64,000 nucleotides of DNA from JASHPR01 sp963729365 (GCA_963729365.1 CAVSNQ010000011.1:1-64000), one strand, 5' to 3'; positions 15,838 to 25,301 are shown, counted from the stretch's first letter. Notes: generated from the letters alone by a model not told the origin. A program made the numbers and translations.

Positions 15838-16565
15838 ATGAACAGCAAGGTCCCGCGGGTATCCGCCCTCACCGCCGCGGTCTGCGCCACCGCCCTGGCC
15901 GTGCTCGGCGCTCCGGCGGGCTTCGCGTCCGCTGCGGCCACAGGCGCGCAGCCGGACGCCACCTTAACGACGAGCAGCCCCGGCACCACGCCGCCGCCGG
16001 ACCAGATGCCCGTGGCCACGGGCGACCCGCGTCATGCCGGCCCGCCGAGGCGGCCCGGCGCCTGCCTGATCCTGAGGGCCGCGCTGTCGACCACCACCGG
16101 CGAGTTCAGCAGCGCCGACGAGGCGAGCCCGCCGGACACCGGCCGGATACAGGCGGCCCTTGACCGCTGCGCCGGCACCGGCCGGGCCGTCGAGCTCGCC
16201 GCCGGCTTCACCGGCAACGCCTTCCTGAGCGGGCCGCTCACCATCGGCAGGCACGAGGTGCTCCTGGTCGACGACGGCGTGACCCTGTATGCCTCCCTGA
16301 ACCCGGCGGACTACCAGGTTCCCGGCCAGTACCCGGCCAACACCTGCGGGACCGTCAGCGCGGCGGGCGGCGGGTGCTACCCGTTCATCACCTTCGCGGG
16401 ATCCGGCTCGGGCCTGATGGGCACGCGCGGGCCGGACGGGCCGGCCCGGAGGGCGACACCGCCAACGACGTGAACGTCACCCCGGTACCGGGCACCGGCA
16501 CGATCCCCACCTGCGACATCCCGGCCTTCGGCCCTCCGCCCGTCCTGGGGTGGGGCCAGGGCTGA
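15838..16565 (+). pseudogene. Truncated GH28 polygalacturonase-like secreted protein
   Basis: It begins with a convincing signal peptide (MNSKVPRVSALTAAVCATALAVL is the export region) and GH28 N-terminal text: IQAALDRCAGTGRAVELA, NAFLSGPLTIG, LLVDDGVTLYASLNPADYQV, then FITFAGSGSGLMGTRGP. Just there the catalytic domain should begin, but the sequence jumps out of frame to a short tail (DVNVTPVPGTGTIPTCDIP) ending at 16565. The whole catalytic beta-helix is missing, so it cannot be an active pectinase. The intact N-terminal frame ends at 16473. Confidence 0.7.
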
Positions 16566-16577
16566 CCGCGGCGGCGG

Positions 16578-17003
16578 TCAGGCCAGGTTGCGGCGGATGC
16601 TGTCCAGGAAGCGGACCAGCGCCGCCCGCTCTGACTGGTCAAGCGAGGCCAGGGCCCGCTCGCTGAGCTCGTCGATCTCGCGCCCGATCACCTTCTCCAG
16701 GGCTCGCCCGCGGTCGGTGAGGAACAGCCGTACCAGCCGGCGGTCGCGCTCGTGCGGCGCGCGCCGCAGCAGGCCGGCCGCCTGCATCCGGGCCGCCGCG
16801 CGGGTCACCGTGGGCGTGGCCAGGCCCAGCCGCCTGGCGATCTCCCCGGGAGAAAGGCCGTCCTCGGCCCACAGGCACAGCAGGATGTACTGCTGGCCCT
16901 CATGGACCCCGTGCCGGGCGAAGGCGGTCGCCGAGGCACGCGCCAGCACGCGCTTGGCCGCCCAGAAGACGGCCTGGAACTCGGCGGTGGGGTCATCGGA
17001 CAT
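16578..17003 (-). CDS. MarR-family transcriptional regulator
   Basis: 141 residues with a winged helix: GLSPGEIARRLGLATPTVTRAAARM is the recognition region and RRAPHERDRRLVRLFLTDRG the wing. Flanking helices form the dimer interface. ATG 17003 is chosen because the protein then begins at the usual distance from the first helix; an upstream in-frame start at 17057 would overlap the palindrome at 17043-17054. It is divergent from a TetR gene (17169) across a short region with repeated GGCTAA boxes, so cross-regulation is possible. Confidence 0.9.
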   Translation of the reverse strand: MSDDPTAEFQAVFWAAKRVLARASATAFARHGVHEGQQYILLCLWAEDGLSPGEIARRLGLATPTVTRAAARMQAAGLLRRAPHERDRRLVRLFLTDRGRALEKVIGREIDELSERALASLDQSERAALVRFLDSIRRNLA

Positions 17004-17038
17004 AGTGCGAACAGCGTATCCACCCGATCGGTGAAGCC

Positions 17039-17074
17039 GGCTAATGATATCATTCATTGTCCGGCTAACGATAT
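17039..17074. promoter_or_regulatory. Operator region: palindrome AATGATATCATT within repeated GGCTAAyGATAT boxes
   Basis: AATGATATCATT (17043-17054) is a perfect 12-bp palindrome. It lies inside one of two direct repeats, GGCTAATGATAT (17039-17050) and GGCTAACGATAT (17063-17074), spaced 24 bp apart. A third related box, GGCTAATAGT, and a CTAA/TTAG inverted pair occur at about 17142-17160 before the TetR start. AT-rich palindromes fit MarR or TetR binding. Confidence 0.6.
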
Positions 17075-17168
17075 TGAGCCCGCGCGGAGCGGCGGCCTCG
17101 ATTGTGCCCGAGGTTCACGCGGTTCCCGTGGCCGCCGGGGCCGGCTAATAGTTTTAGCTAATGCGCAC

Positions 17169-17816
17169 ATGCAATCGCCGCGGGCCCGGGGCGGCCCGAT
17201 GACGGCCGGCCCGGCGGCGGACATACCGCGGCGCGGGCGGCCGCGCAGCGAGAAGGCCCGGCTGGCGATCCTGGAAGCGGCCGCGGAACTTCTCCTGGAG
17301 CGCGGGCTGTCGGCGGTCAGCATGGACGCCGTCGCCGAACGGGCCGGCGTCAGCAAGGCCACGATCTATCGCTGGTGGCCGACCAAGGAGACGCTCGCGC
17401 TCGACGCGCTCTACAACGAGTGGGCCGCCGCGCAGCCGCCGGCCCGGAGCACCGGGTCGCTGCGGGGAGACCTGCTGGCGCTGCTGCGGCCCTGGAGCCG
17501 GCTCGCCAGCAGCCGGCCGTACGGGCGCGTGATCGCCGGCCTCGTCACCGAGGCGCAGATGAACCCGGAGTTCGCCGAGGTCTACCTGGCCCGCTTCGTC
17601 GAGCCGCGCCGCGAGCTGGCCCGCGCGGTCTTCCGCCGGGCCATCGAGCGCGGCGAGATCCCCGCGAACACCAAGGTCGAGGTCGCGCTCGACCTGCTCT
17701 ACGGCGCGCTCTACCACCGGCTGCTGCACGGCCACGCCCCGCTGAACGACCGCTTCGTGCGCGACGTCGTCGACACCGCTCTCGACGGCATCATGCGCGG
17801 GCCGGACCGGCCTTGA
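17169..17816 (+). CDS. TetR/AcrR-family transcriptional regulator
   Basis: About 215 residues. RGRPRSEKARLAILEAAAELLLE leads into the HTH VSMDAVAERAGVSKATIYRWWPTKETL, a classic TetR signature with YRWWPTKE typical of the AcrR/TetR_C branch. A helical effector domain follows. No strong ribosome-binding site precedes ATG 17169 or the alternative ATG 17199, so leaderless translation is possible. It is divergent from the MarR gene. Confidence 0.9.
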   Translation: MQSPRARGGPMTAGPAADIPRRGRPRSEKARLAILEAAAELLLERGLSAVSMDAVAERAGVSKATIYRWWPTKETLALDALYNEWAAAQPPARSTGSLRGDLLALLRPWSRLASSRPYGRVIAGLVTEAQMNPEFAEVYLARFVEPRRELARAVFRRAIERGEIPANTKVEVALDLLYGALYHRLLHGHAPLNDRFVRDVVDTALDGIMRGPDRP

Positions 17817-17871
17817 CGGAACCAGACCGGGGGCGGGGCTAGCGTTCAGGGAAGTCATGCGGGCGGGCGCG

Positions 17872-18687
17872 TCAGCGGGCGGCCCCGGCGACCGAGGCCC
17901 AGCGGCCGGCGTGCCGCGCGATCGCGACGGGATAGTCGAAGCACGCGCTGACCAGCTCGGTGGTGAGCACCTCGGCGGCGGTCCCGGCGGCCAGCAGCCG
18001 CCCGCCGCGCAGCAGCAGCGCGTGCGAGGTGCTGGCGGGCAGCTCCTCCAGGTGGTGGGTGACCAGCACGGTGGCCAGGCCGGGCTGCCGCTCGCGCAGC
18101 TCGTCGATGCTGGCCAGGAGCTGCTCGCGGCCCGCCACGTCCAGCCCGGCCGCGGGCTCGTCCAGCAGCAGCACGCGGGGCTCGGCCATCAGGGCCCGCG
18201 CGATCAGCGTCCGGCCGCGCTCGCCCTGGGACAGCACCCCCCAGCGCGCGCCGGCCAGGCCGCTCAGCCCCATCAGCTCGATCAGCCCCGCGGCGCGCGA
18301 CCGCTCGGCCGGGCCGGGCACCCAGTACTGCGCGAGCTCGATGGTGCCGGTGACGCCGGTGAGGACCACGTCGCGCACCGTGCGCGCGGGCTCCACCCGG
18401 TGGTGCGGGCTGACGTGGCCGATCCAGGGGCGGAGCGTGAACACGTTGACCCGCCCGAGCCGGCGGCCGAGGACGTCCATCTGCCCCCGCGTCGGATGCG
18501 CGTAGGTCGCCATGATGTGCAGCAGGGTGCTCTTGCCGGCCCCGTTCGGCCCGAGCAGCGCCCAGTGCTCCCCGGCCCGGATCGTGACGCTGACCCGGTC
18601 CAGCAGCAGCTTGCCGTCCCGGACCAGATCCACGTCATGGGCCCGCAGCACGATGTCAGAGCCGCCTGGAACGATGCCATCGGTCAT
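17872..18687 (-). CDS. ABC transporter ATP-binding protein
   Basis: A 271-residue stand-alone ATPase. Walker A is GPNGAGKST, the signature is LSQGERGR, Walker B is RVLLLDEPAAG and the switch His is in VTHHLEELPAS. It resembles the single-domain ATPases near ModF/iron-uptake types, but no permease or binding protein is adjacent, so the cargo is unknown. A soluble regulatory or ribosome-associated role cannot be excluded. It precedes the convergent TetR gene by 55 bp. Confidence 0.88.
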   Translation of the reverse strand: MTDGIVPGGSDIVLRAHDVDLVRDGKLLLDRVSVTIRAGEHWALLGPNGAGKSTLLHIMATYAHPTRGQMDVLGRRLGRVNVFTLRPWIGHVSPHHRVEPARTVRDVVLTGVTGTIELAQYWVPGPAERSRAAGLIELMGLSGLAGARWGVLSQGERGRTLIARALMAEPRVLLLDEPAAGLDVAGREQLLASIDELRERQPGLATVLVTHHLEELPASTSHALLLRGGRLLAAGTAAEVLTTELVSACFDYPVAIARHAGRWASVAGAAR

Positions 18688-18739
18688 GGGGCTAGACCGT
18701 ACGGGACGTGGTCCGGTCCAGGACAGCCGGCCGCCCGGG

Positions 18740-18769
18740 CGCCGTCCCGGGTGGTAGCCCGGGACGGCG
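18740..18769 (-). terminator. Stem-loop downstream of the secreted repeat gene
   Basis: GCCGTCCCGGG (18741-18751) pairs perfectly with CCCGGGACGGC (18758-18768) around a 6-nt loop, and one more C-G pair extends it. It lies just past the stop of the gene ending at 18793. There is no U-run, as is common for actinomycete terminators. Confidence 0.65.
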
Positions 18770-18792
18770 TTCTTGCCGTGGGTGCCTGCCGG

Positions 18793-19899
18793 TCAGCCCG
18801 ACGTCGTGCTGAGCACCGCGGGCGCCGTGACGGCGTTCGAGGGATAGTAGTAGCCGGCGAACCAGACGTGCCCCGGGGACACGACCGCGTGGGTGGTGAT
18901 CACGTTCACGCCGGCCGGCGTCGAGCCTGCGGTCCAGCTCGTGCCGTTGTAGTGGGCTATCGAGCCCGGCTGCACGGTCCAGACATCGGTCGGCGACAGC
19001 GCGGCGATCCCGGCGGTGTTGGACTGGTACTCAAGCTCAGTGACCACCGTCCAGGCCGAGCCGTTCCAGGTCAGCACCGAGCCGTCGGCCGCGATCGCCC
19101 AGGCGTCGGTCGGCGAGACGGCGTCGACGTCCAGCAGCCCGGAGTTGTCCGGCGCGGTCATCTGCGTCCACGCCGAGCCGTTGTAGTGCAGGATCACCGA
19201 GGTTCTCGTCCCGCCGGTGTAACCGCGCGTCGCCGTCTCGCCGACGACCCAGATGTCGCTGGCCGAGTCGCCGGAGATCGCGTTGACGGTGAGGTTGACC
19301 GTGGTGGAGAGCGGCGTGGCTACCTGGGTCCAGGTGGTGCCGTTCCACTTCACGGCCGCGACCACCGACGCGGTGTCCGACGCGTTGGGAGCGGTGCCCA
19401 CCGCCCAGGCGTCGGTGGGCGAGAACGCCTGGATGTGCTCCATGGCCGTGTCGGGAATACTGCTGGGCACGGTGAGCTGCGCCCAGGCGGTGCCGTTCCA
19501 GAGGTAGGCGAGCGTCTCGACCTGCCAGCCGGACGAGGTGGGAATGGTCCCGTTGCCGATGGCGATCACGTTGCTGGCCGAGTCACCGCTGACCCCGGTG
19601 AGGTTGCAGTCGGCTTCGAACACGCTGCACGGGCCGGACGGCAGCGTGCTCTGCGCCCAGGAACTGCCGTTGTAGTGATCGATGAGCGGGGTCCCGCTGC
19701 TCTGGCCGACGGCCCAGACGTTGGTCGCGGAGACCGCCGAGATGGCGTTCAGGGGGGCGTAAGGGACGTTGTCCGTCGCGGTGTACGGCGGATGCGCGAC
19801 ACTCCACGTGGTGGCGGCGTTCGCGGTGGCCGGGATGGCCAGTAAGGCCAGGGCGGCGGCGCCGATAGCGATGCGTCTGGCGGTGGCGATGGGACTCAT
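18793..19899 (-). CDS. Secreted repeat protein, probable beta-propeller
   Basis: The N-terminus is a signal peptide (RRIAIGAAALALLAIPATANA). The mature part, about 340 residues, consists of repeated units of the type AVSPTDAWAVG..I.HYNGSSWTQ, each about 45-50 residues, with alternating D-W and N-G-x-W motifs. This is the pattern of secreted actinomycete propellers of unknown role; catalytic motifs are absent. AAGGAG upstream sets ATG 19899, while an earlier in-frame ATG at 19914 is less likely. Extracellular binding is plausible. No partner gene is evident. Confidence 0.8.
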   Translation of the reverse strand: MSPIATARRIAIGAAALALLAIPATANAATTWSVAHPPYTATDNVPYAPLNAISAVSATNVWAVGQSSGTPLIDHYNGSSWAQSTLPSGPCSVFEADCNLTGVSGDSASNVIAIGNGTIPTSSGWQVETLAYLWNGTAWAQLTVPSSIPDTAMEHIQAFSPTDAWAVGTAPNASDTASVVAAVKWNGTTWTQVATPLSTTVNLTVNAISGDSASDIWVVGETATRGYTGGTRTSVILHYNGSAWTQMTAPDNSGLLDVDAVSPTDAWAIAADGSVLTWNGSAWTVVTELEYQSNTAGIAALSPTDVWTVQPGSIAHYNGTSWTAGSTPAGVNVITTHAVVSPGHVWFAGYYYPSNAVTAPAVLSTTSG

Positions 19900-20025
19900 G
19901 AGGTCTCCTTGCATGTTCCCGTTTGGCCTGGTCAGCGGGGCCTACGCACCAGGCACGTACCGGGACGCCGACCGGTTCAACTCGGCGCGGCCCGGCATGC
20001 CGCCCGGTGTGGTGAACTGAAGATC

Positions 20026-20721
20026 GTGCCGGACGCCAGCCCCCCGCCCCTGCTCACCCTGACCGGGGTCAGCCGCAAGTACGGCGACCGCCTCGCGCTC
20101 AGTCCCGTGGACCTCGCGGTCGCGGCCGGGCGGTGCGTCGCGGTCATGGGCGCCAACGGGTCGGGCAAATCGACCCTGCTGCGCATCGCGGCCGGCCGCG
20201 ACACCCCGACCACCGGCCAGGTCGTCTACGCGGGCCGCGGCCTGACCCAGGACGATCTCGTGGTGCGCACCGAGATCGCCGTCGTCGGCGACCTGGTGAG
20301 CGCCTACCCGGACCTGACCGTCCGCGAGCACCTGCAGCTGGTCGCGGTCGCGCACGGCGCCGGCCGCGACAGCGACGAGCTGGTCGACGCCGCCCTGGCC
20401 GAATGCCGCCTCAGCGATCACGCCGACGCGCTGCCCGGCTCGCTGTCCAGCGGCCAGCACCAGGCCCTGCACCTGGCCGCGATGCTGGTCCGGCCGCGCC
20501 GGGTGATGGTGCTCGACGAGCCGGAGCAGCGACTGGATCCCGCGGCCCGGCGCTGGCTGGCCGGCCTGCTGAACGCCGAGAAGCAGGCGGGCGCGGCGGT
20601 GCTGATGGCCACCCATCACACCGAGCTCGCCGCGGCGGTCGCCGATCATGTCATGGTGCTGAGCGACGGCGTGGTCATCGGCCAGGGCACGCCGGACACG
20701 GCGCTGGCGGTCATCCAGTGA
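20026..20721 (+). CDS. ABC transporter ATP-binding protein (exporter type)
   Basis: About 231 residues. Walker A is GANGSGKST, the signature region is SLSSGQHQAL, Walker B is RVMVLDEPEQ and the switch His is in MATHHTEL. It ends in a GTGA overlap with the membrane protein at 20718, so the two form a coupled ATPase/permease unit. The GTG start at 20026 follows a weak GAAG. The substrate is unknown; peptide, lipid or drug export are all possible. Confidence 0.88.
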   Translation: MPDASPPPLLTLTGVSRKYGDRLALSPVDLAVAAGRCVAVMGANGSGKSTLLRIAAGRDTPTTGQVVYAGRGLTQDDLVVRTEIAVVGDLVSAYPDLTVREHLQLVAVAHGAGRDSDELVDAALAECRLSDHADALPGSLSSGQHQALHLAAMLVRPRRVMVLDEPEQRLDPAARRWLAGLLNAEKQAGAAVLMATHHTELAAAVADHVMVLSDGVVIGQGTPDTALAVIQ

Positions 20722-22394
20722 CCGTCACCAGCGAGCCCATCGCCGTACCCGACAGCACCGAGCCGACCATCGCACTGCTGCGCGAGCTGCGCCGGGGCCG
20801 GGCGAAGAAGCAGGCCACCAACGCGGCCTTCTGGATTTACCTGGTCGCGCTCGCGGTCTGCGGTTACGGCGGTTCACTGATCGCCGCCGCGTTCCGCGCC
20901 CTGCGGCGCCCGCCGCCGCCCGGCGCGGCGACCCCGCACGTCCTGCACGCCGCCCCGGCCGCGCTGGCCGCGCTGGCCCTCCTGCTGCTGCTCGCGCTGC
21001 TGCGCGACGGCCTGTGGCGCGGGCCGGTCACGCTGCCGCAGGTCACCGTGGACTGGCTGCTCGGGACGCCGGTCGACCGCGGGCGGCTGCTGCGGCCGAG
21101 GTTCCGGATGTCCGCGGCGCTCGCGATCCTGGCCGGCGCGGCCGTCGGCATCGTGCCGGCCGCGGCCCTGGTCGGGTTCGGGCTCGGCGGCCGCAGCTCC
21201 GGCAGCGTGCTGCGGCTGACCGGCATCGCGATGGTGTCGACCGCGCTGCTGTTCGCCCTCGGCACCGGCTCGGCCGGCCTGGTCGAGCGGTATCAGGCCA
21301 GCGGGCGCTGGCTGCGCTCGGCGACCCCGATCGTGCTCGCCGCCGCCTCGGTGCTCGGCGGGCTGGCCGCGTGGGCGGCGCTGGGCCGGCCGCCCGCGGC
21401 GCTGGCCGCCGTGGCGGTGTGGTCCGGGCCGTGGGGCTGGGCCGCGCAGGGCATGGTCGCCCTGGCCGGCGGCGCCGCGCCGCTGTGGCCGGCCGCGACC
21501 GCGCTGCTCGGCGTGGCGGCGGTCGCGGCGGTGGCCGCTGCGCACCACGCGGCCGCCGGGGTACCCGGCGCGGCGCTGCGGAACCGGGCGCGCACGATCG
21601 GGGCGATGTCGGCGGCGGTGCTGAGCATGGACACCCGCGGCGTCGCCAACGCCTACAGCGGCGCCGCCTCGGCCCGGCGGGCCCGGCTCCGGCTCCGCCC
21701 GCCGCGGCGGCGGGAACTCGTGCTGGTCTGGCGGGACCTGCTCGCGCTGGCCCGGACGCCGGCCCGGCTGGCGGGCGCGGCGGCGCTGGCCCTGCTCGCG
21801 GTGGGCCTCCTGGCCGTGGCCGGTCACGGGGGGCAGGTATCGCTGGTGCCGGTGGCCTGCGCGCTCGCGCTCGGGTACCTCGCCGCGGCCTGGCTCTGCG
21901 AAGGCGCCCGGCTGGATGCCGAGGACACCCGCCGCTCGGAGCAGCTGCCGTTCCGGTTCGGGTCACTGGCGTGGCGGCACGCGGCCGTGCCGTGCCTGGT
22001 GCTGCTCGCGGTGGCCGGGATACCGGTCGTCGCGGCGTCGGTGGCGACCGGCCGGCCGGGGCTCATCGTCCTGCTGGTTGTGACCGTTCCCGTGCTGGTC
22101 GGCGGGGCGCTGGTCAACGTCTTCCGCGGGGAGTTCGCGCCCGACCTGTTCGCCGGGGTCGATACTCCCTTCGGCAACACCGCCGCAGTCAAGATCGTCT
22201 TCTGGTACGCCTGGGGGCCGGTGCTCGCGGTGGCGCCGATGACCGCCCTGCTGGCCAGCGCGCTCGGCGCGTCCCATTCCGGCGCGTCCAATTCCGGCGC
22301 GGTGGCCCGCGCCGTGGTGATCGGCGGCGGGCTGGCCGCCGCGCTCGGGGCCTATGCCTCGCGGCGCGCGGCCCGGCTCCGGTCCGGATCATGA
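20718..22394 (+). CDS. Multi-pass membrane protein, DUF6297-like permease partner of the ABC ATPase
   Basis: About 558 residues with many hydrophobic helices (for example residues 35-55, 75-95, 120-145, 170-185, and several toward the C-terminus). LRELRRGRAKKQATNAAFWIYLVAL at the N-terminus and LVWRDLLALARTPARL in the middle match the pattern of DUF6297-type proteins encoded after an ABC ATPase. GTG 20718 overlaps the ATPase stop by four bases, so translation is coupled. No enzymatic motif is visible, and transport of an unidentified compound is the reasonable guess. Confidence 0.78.
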   Translation: MTVTSEPIAVPDSTEPTIALLRELRRGRAKKQATNAAFWIYLVALAVCGYGGSLIAAAFRALRRPPPPGAATPHVLHAAPAALAALALLLLLALLRDGLWRGPVTLPQVTVDWLLGTPVDRGRLLRPRFRMSAALAILAGAAVGIVPAAALVGFGLGGRSSGSVLRLTGIAMVSTALLFALGTGSAGLVERYQASGRWLRSATPIVLAAASVLGGLAAWAALGRPPAALAAVAVWSGPWGWAAQGMVALAGGAAPLWPAATALLGVAAVAAVAAAHHAAAGVPGAALRNRARTIGAMSAAVLSMDTRGVANAYSGAASARRARLRLRPPRRRELVLVWRDLLALARTPARLAGAAALALLAVGLLAVAGHGGQVSLVPVACALALGYLAAAWLCEGARLDAEDTRRSEQLPFRFGSLAWRHAAVPCLVLLAVAGIPVVAASVATGRPGLIVLLVVTVPVLVGGALVNVFRGEFAPDLFAGVDTPFGNTAAVKIVFWYAWGPVLAVAPMTALLASALGASHSGASNSGAVARAVVIGGGLAAALGAYASRRAARLRSGS

Positions 22395-22417
22395 AGACGC
22401 TGGCCGTAGATCGCCGG

Positions 22418-23809
22418 CTAGAGCGTCATGCCCAGCAACTTGGCGATCTGCGTGAACTGCTGGGCAGCCTCGTGGTCAGCGTTCCTGACGTGCAGCGTGG
22501 CATGCACTGACAAGCAGTCGCGGACGAGCGGGACCACGCTGGTGTCGAGGTCACCGGGCGGTGGCTTGCCGCTCTTCAGGTACCTCTGCGCGGTCATCAC
22601 GAAGGGCTGCAGCTGGACGATCACCCCGAAGTTCCAGGACGCCAGGTCCAGGGCCAGGGGCAGCGCCCATTCCTCATCCGTGGCCGCCAGGGTCTGGCAG
22701 CAGGCCAGCAGCAGCCTGGCCCAGGGGATGCCGGAGGAGTCGAACTGGTAGCGCATGACGGGCGGATTGTGGCGGGACCCGGCGGCGTAGAGGTAGTGCG
22801 CCTCGAGCCCGACGCGCAGCCCGGCCACGGCCGACCGGGGCAGCAGGTCAATGGCGATCCCGGCCAGCTCATTCGCCCACGCGGGCGCGGAGTCGGCCGC
22901 GCAGCGGTCCGACGGGCACAGGATCCGCCCGTCGGCGGCTGGGGCGGTCACGGCGTCCAGCAGTTCCCGGCGCACCCGGTCGTGGCCCAGGGAGCGGGCG
23001 GCGGTCTCCAGGGCACTGGCCAGGGTGACCGGCCGGCCTCCGGCCACCGCCTGCTCCCATTCCGACGTCGCCTGGAGCGCGATCGCGGCGTCGAGGGCGA
23101 GGCCCTCGGCCAGGCAGGAGGCGGCCTCGTCGTGGCGGTCCGGCTGGCCGGCGGCCGTGAGGTGAAGTCCCTTGCGAGTGAGCCGGGCGGCCAGGCCCGC
23201 GGTCTCGCTCGCGGAGCCGCTGGCCTTGGCCAGGGCACGCGCGGCATGGACGGCGAGGTCGTCGGCCTGGAGCGCGAGATCCAGGCGGCCGGTTGCGGCA
23301 TGGATCCGCGCCGCGACGTCGGCGACGGTTTCGAGGTAGCCGAAATGAAAGTCCAGGTCCGGCGCGGCGTTGATCGCATCCGCCAGGGACGTGTACAGCC
23401 GGATGGCATGGTCCGCCGACGCCACGGCGAGGTCGGGATCCCCGAACCTGTCCAGCACCGCTGCGTTGGACGTGAGGATGCGCGCCATGTCGAGGGAGCG
23501 CGCGGCGGTCTGCTGGCCGGCGAGCAGGCGGCGGTGGGATGAGACCGCCTCGTCCAGCTCGAGGACGGCGGAGGCGCCCCGCCCGCCGATCATCTTCGCG
23601 CTGCCCCGGCGGGCCTTGACGTCCGCGATCAGCGCCTCGGTCCCGGGCCTGCCCCGTCCGGCCAGCTCGCGGTAGGCCGTTTCGGAATCGTCCAGCGCCG
23701 CCACCGCCGCGTCCCAGCGGTGCGCGTCAATGTGCAGTGCCCCTAACGCGTAGAGGATGCTGGCCCGCTGCCGGATCGGCCGGTCGGCGGCGGGGTCGGC
23801 ACGAGCCAT
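22418..23809 (-). CDS. TPR-like repeat protein of unknown function (N-terminus possibly frameshifted)
   Basis: 463 residues made of helical repeats resembling TPRs (YALGALHIDAHRWDAAVAALDDSETAYRELA, then similar pairs to about residue 230). A C-terminal region not recognised follows. No catalytic motif is visible. Upstream on the same strand, AQALTFYSEALDIAGK continues the frame before ATG 23809, and MVGLMAHRDLGQRCAELTEEA is open in another frame just beyond. The true start probably lies near 23930-23946 and a small indel near 23865 interrupts it. The neighbouring NDH-2 gene ends nearby on the same strand and is probably not related. Confidence 0.6.
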   Translation of the reverse strand: MARADPAADRPIRQRASILYALGALHIDAHRWDAAVAALDDSETAYRELAGRGRPGTEALIADVKARRGSAKMIGGRGASAVLELDEAVSSHRRLLAGQQTAARSLDMARILTSNAAVLDRFGDPDLAVASADHAIRLYTSLADAINAAPDLDFHFGYLETVADVAARIHAATGRLDLALQADDLAVHAARALAKASGSASETAGLAARLTRKGLHLTAAGQPDRHDEAASCLAEGLALDAAIALQATSEWEQAVAGGRPVTLASALETAARSLGHDRVRRELLDAVTAPAADGRILCPSDRCAADSAPAWANELAGIAIDLLPRSAVAGLRVGLEAHYLYAAGSRHNPPVMRYQFDSSGIPWARLLLACCQTLAATDEEWALPLALDLASWNFGVIVQLQPFVMTAQRYLKSGKPPPGDLDTSVVPLVRDCLSVHATLHVRNADHEAAQQFTQIAKLLGMTL

Positions 23810-24011
23810 CTTCCCGGCGATGTCGAGCGCTTCGGAGTAGAACGTGAGGGCCTGGGCACCGCGGCCTCGGCGCCGCAGCCGGCGGCTTCCTCGGTCAGCT
23901 CGGCGCAGCGCTGTCCAAGGTCGCGATGTGCCATCAATCCGACCATACGGTGCAGCGTGAGCCCGCGGGTGCGGTCTGGCCGTCCTGGTCGGTCAGCGCC
24001 CAGAACCCGGG

Positions 24012-25301
24012 TCAGTCGGCCGGCGGATCGCTGTCCACGATGACCGCTCCCCCGTGTCCCCAGCTGAGATAGCGGTAGGCCAGGTTGATCAGCGCGGAGA
24101 GCCTGTTCCGGTTGCCGAGCAGGGTCACCAGGTGCAGCCCGAGCCAGGCCAACCAGGCCAGCACGCCGCGGATGCGCACGTGATACGGCAGCTGCACGAC
24201 CGCTGACCGGCGCCCGATGGTGGCCATGATCCCCTTGTCGTGGTATTCAAACCGGGCCGTGGGCTGCCCGGCCTCGAGCCTGGCGATCTGCTCCGCCGCG
24301 AACCGGCCCATCTGCAGCGCAGGCTGGGCCAGCTGCGGCAGCGGCTGGCCATCGATCAGCGCGATGTCGCCGATGACGAAGATGCGATCGTGCCCCTTGA
24401 CCCGCAGGTCCGGCCCGACCTCGACGCGGCCGCCGCGTCCCTGCGGCAGGCCCCAGTTCCCGACGTAATCGGGCCCGCTGATCCCCGCCGCCCACACGGT
24501 CATGTCGCTGTGCACGTGCTCTCCGCCGGAGAGCACGACCTGGTCGGCGGTGATCTCACTGATCGTGGCGCCGAGGCGAACCTCCACCTCCCGGCCGAGC
24601 AGCTGCCGGCGGGCGTACGCGCGCAGCGACGGGGCGTACCCGGCCAGCAGGGTCGGCGCCTGCTCGACCAGCTTGATGTGCAGCCGCGACCGGTCGATGT
24701 CAGGGAACGCGGTGGCCAGCGCGATGTTGCGCAGGTCGGCCAGGGTCCCGGCCAGTTCCACACCGGTCGGGCCGCCGCCCACGACCGTAATGGAGACGTC
24801 TTTCCCCCGGTCCTCGCCGCTGAGCCGCTCCAGGAGAGCCATCAGCTGATCGCGCAGCGCCACCGCGTCGGTCCGGGTGTACAGGGCGAAGCTGTGCTTG
24901 TCGGCCCCGGTAACGCCGTGGTACGCGGCCGATACGCCGGTGCCGAGGACCAGATAGTCGTAACCGAGTTCCTCGCCGTGAGCCAGGGTGATCTTCTGCG
25001 CGGCGGCGTCGAGCTGCGTGAGCTCGCCGTGCAGAAAGCGGGCGCCGTACTTATGCGCGAACCCCCGGAGCGGGTAGGCCACGTCACTCGGGTTCAGGCC
25101 CCCCGTGGCCACCTGGTAGAGCAGCGGCTGGAAGGTGCTGTAGACGTTGCGGTCCAGCAGGGTGACCCGCATGCCCGCCCGGGTCAGCCTGCTCACCGTG
25201 GCCAGCCCGGCGAAGCCCATGCCGACCACGACCACCCGCGCACCGGCCAGGCGCCGGACCTTGCCCCGCAATCTGGCCATATCGCCAACGTACCCGGCCA
25301 T
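24012..25301 (-). CDS. ndh: Type II NADH dehydrogenase (NDH-2), FAD-dependent
   Basis: 429 residues. The FAD motif VVVVGMGFAGLA is near the start and the NADH motif ITVVGGGPTGVELAG at mid-protein. The FAD/quinone segment is FVIGDIALIDGQPLPQLAQPALQMG. A C-terminal amphipathic/hydrophobic segment (VRIRGVLAWLAWLGLHLVTLLGNRNR) fits membrane attachment. It passes electrons from NADH to menaquinone without pumping protons. ATG 25301 is chosen; a second in-frame ATG at 25280 is also possible. It is divergent from the alditol-oxidase-like gene at 25407, with which it shares the intergenic region. Confidence 0.9.
   Translation of the reverse strand: MAGYVGDMARLRGKVRRLAGARVVVVGMGFAGLATVSRLTRAGMRVTLLDRNVYSTFQPLLYQVATGGLNPSDVAYPLRGFAHKYGARFLHGELTQLDAAAQKITLAHGEELGYDYLVLGTGVSAAYHGVTGADKHSFALYTRTDAVALRDQLMALLERLSGEDRGKDVSITVVGGGPTGVELAGTLADLRNIALATAFPDIDRSRLHIKLVEQAPTLLAGYAPSLRAYARRQLLGREVEVRLGATISEITADQVVLSGGEHVHSDMTVWAAGISGPDYVGNWGLPQGRGGRVEVGPDLRVKGHDRIFVIGDIALIDGQPLPQLAQPALQMGRFAAEQIARLEAGQPTARFEYHDKGIMATIGRRSAVVQLPYHVRIRGVLAWLAWLGLHLVTLLGNRNRLSALINLAYRYLSWGHGGAVIVDSDPPAD

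Noticed and set aside
17857..19845. A 662-codon plus-strand frame
   Set aside because: It mirrors the ABC ATPase and secreted repeat gene on the minus strand; composition is shadow-like, Gly/Arg/Pro-rich.
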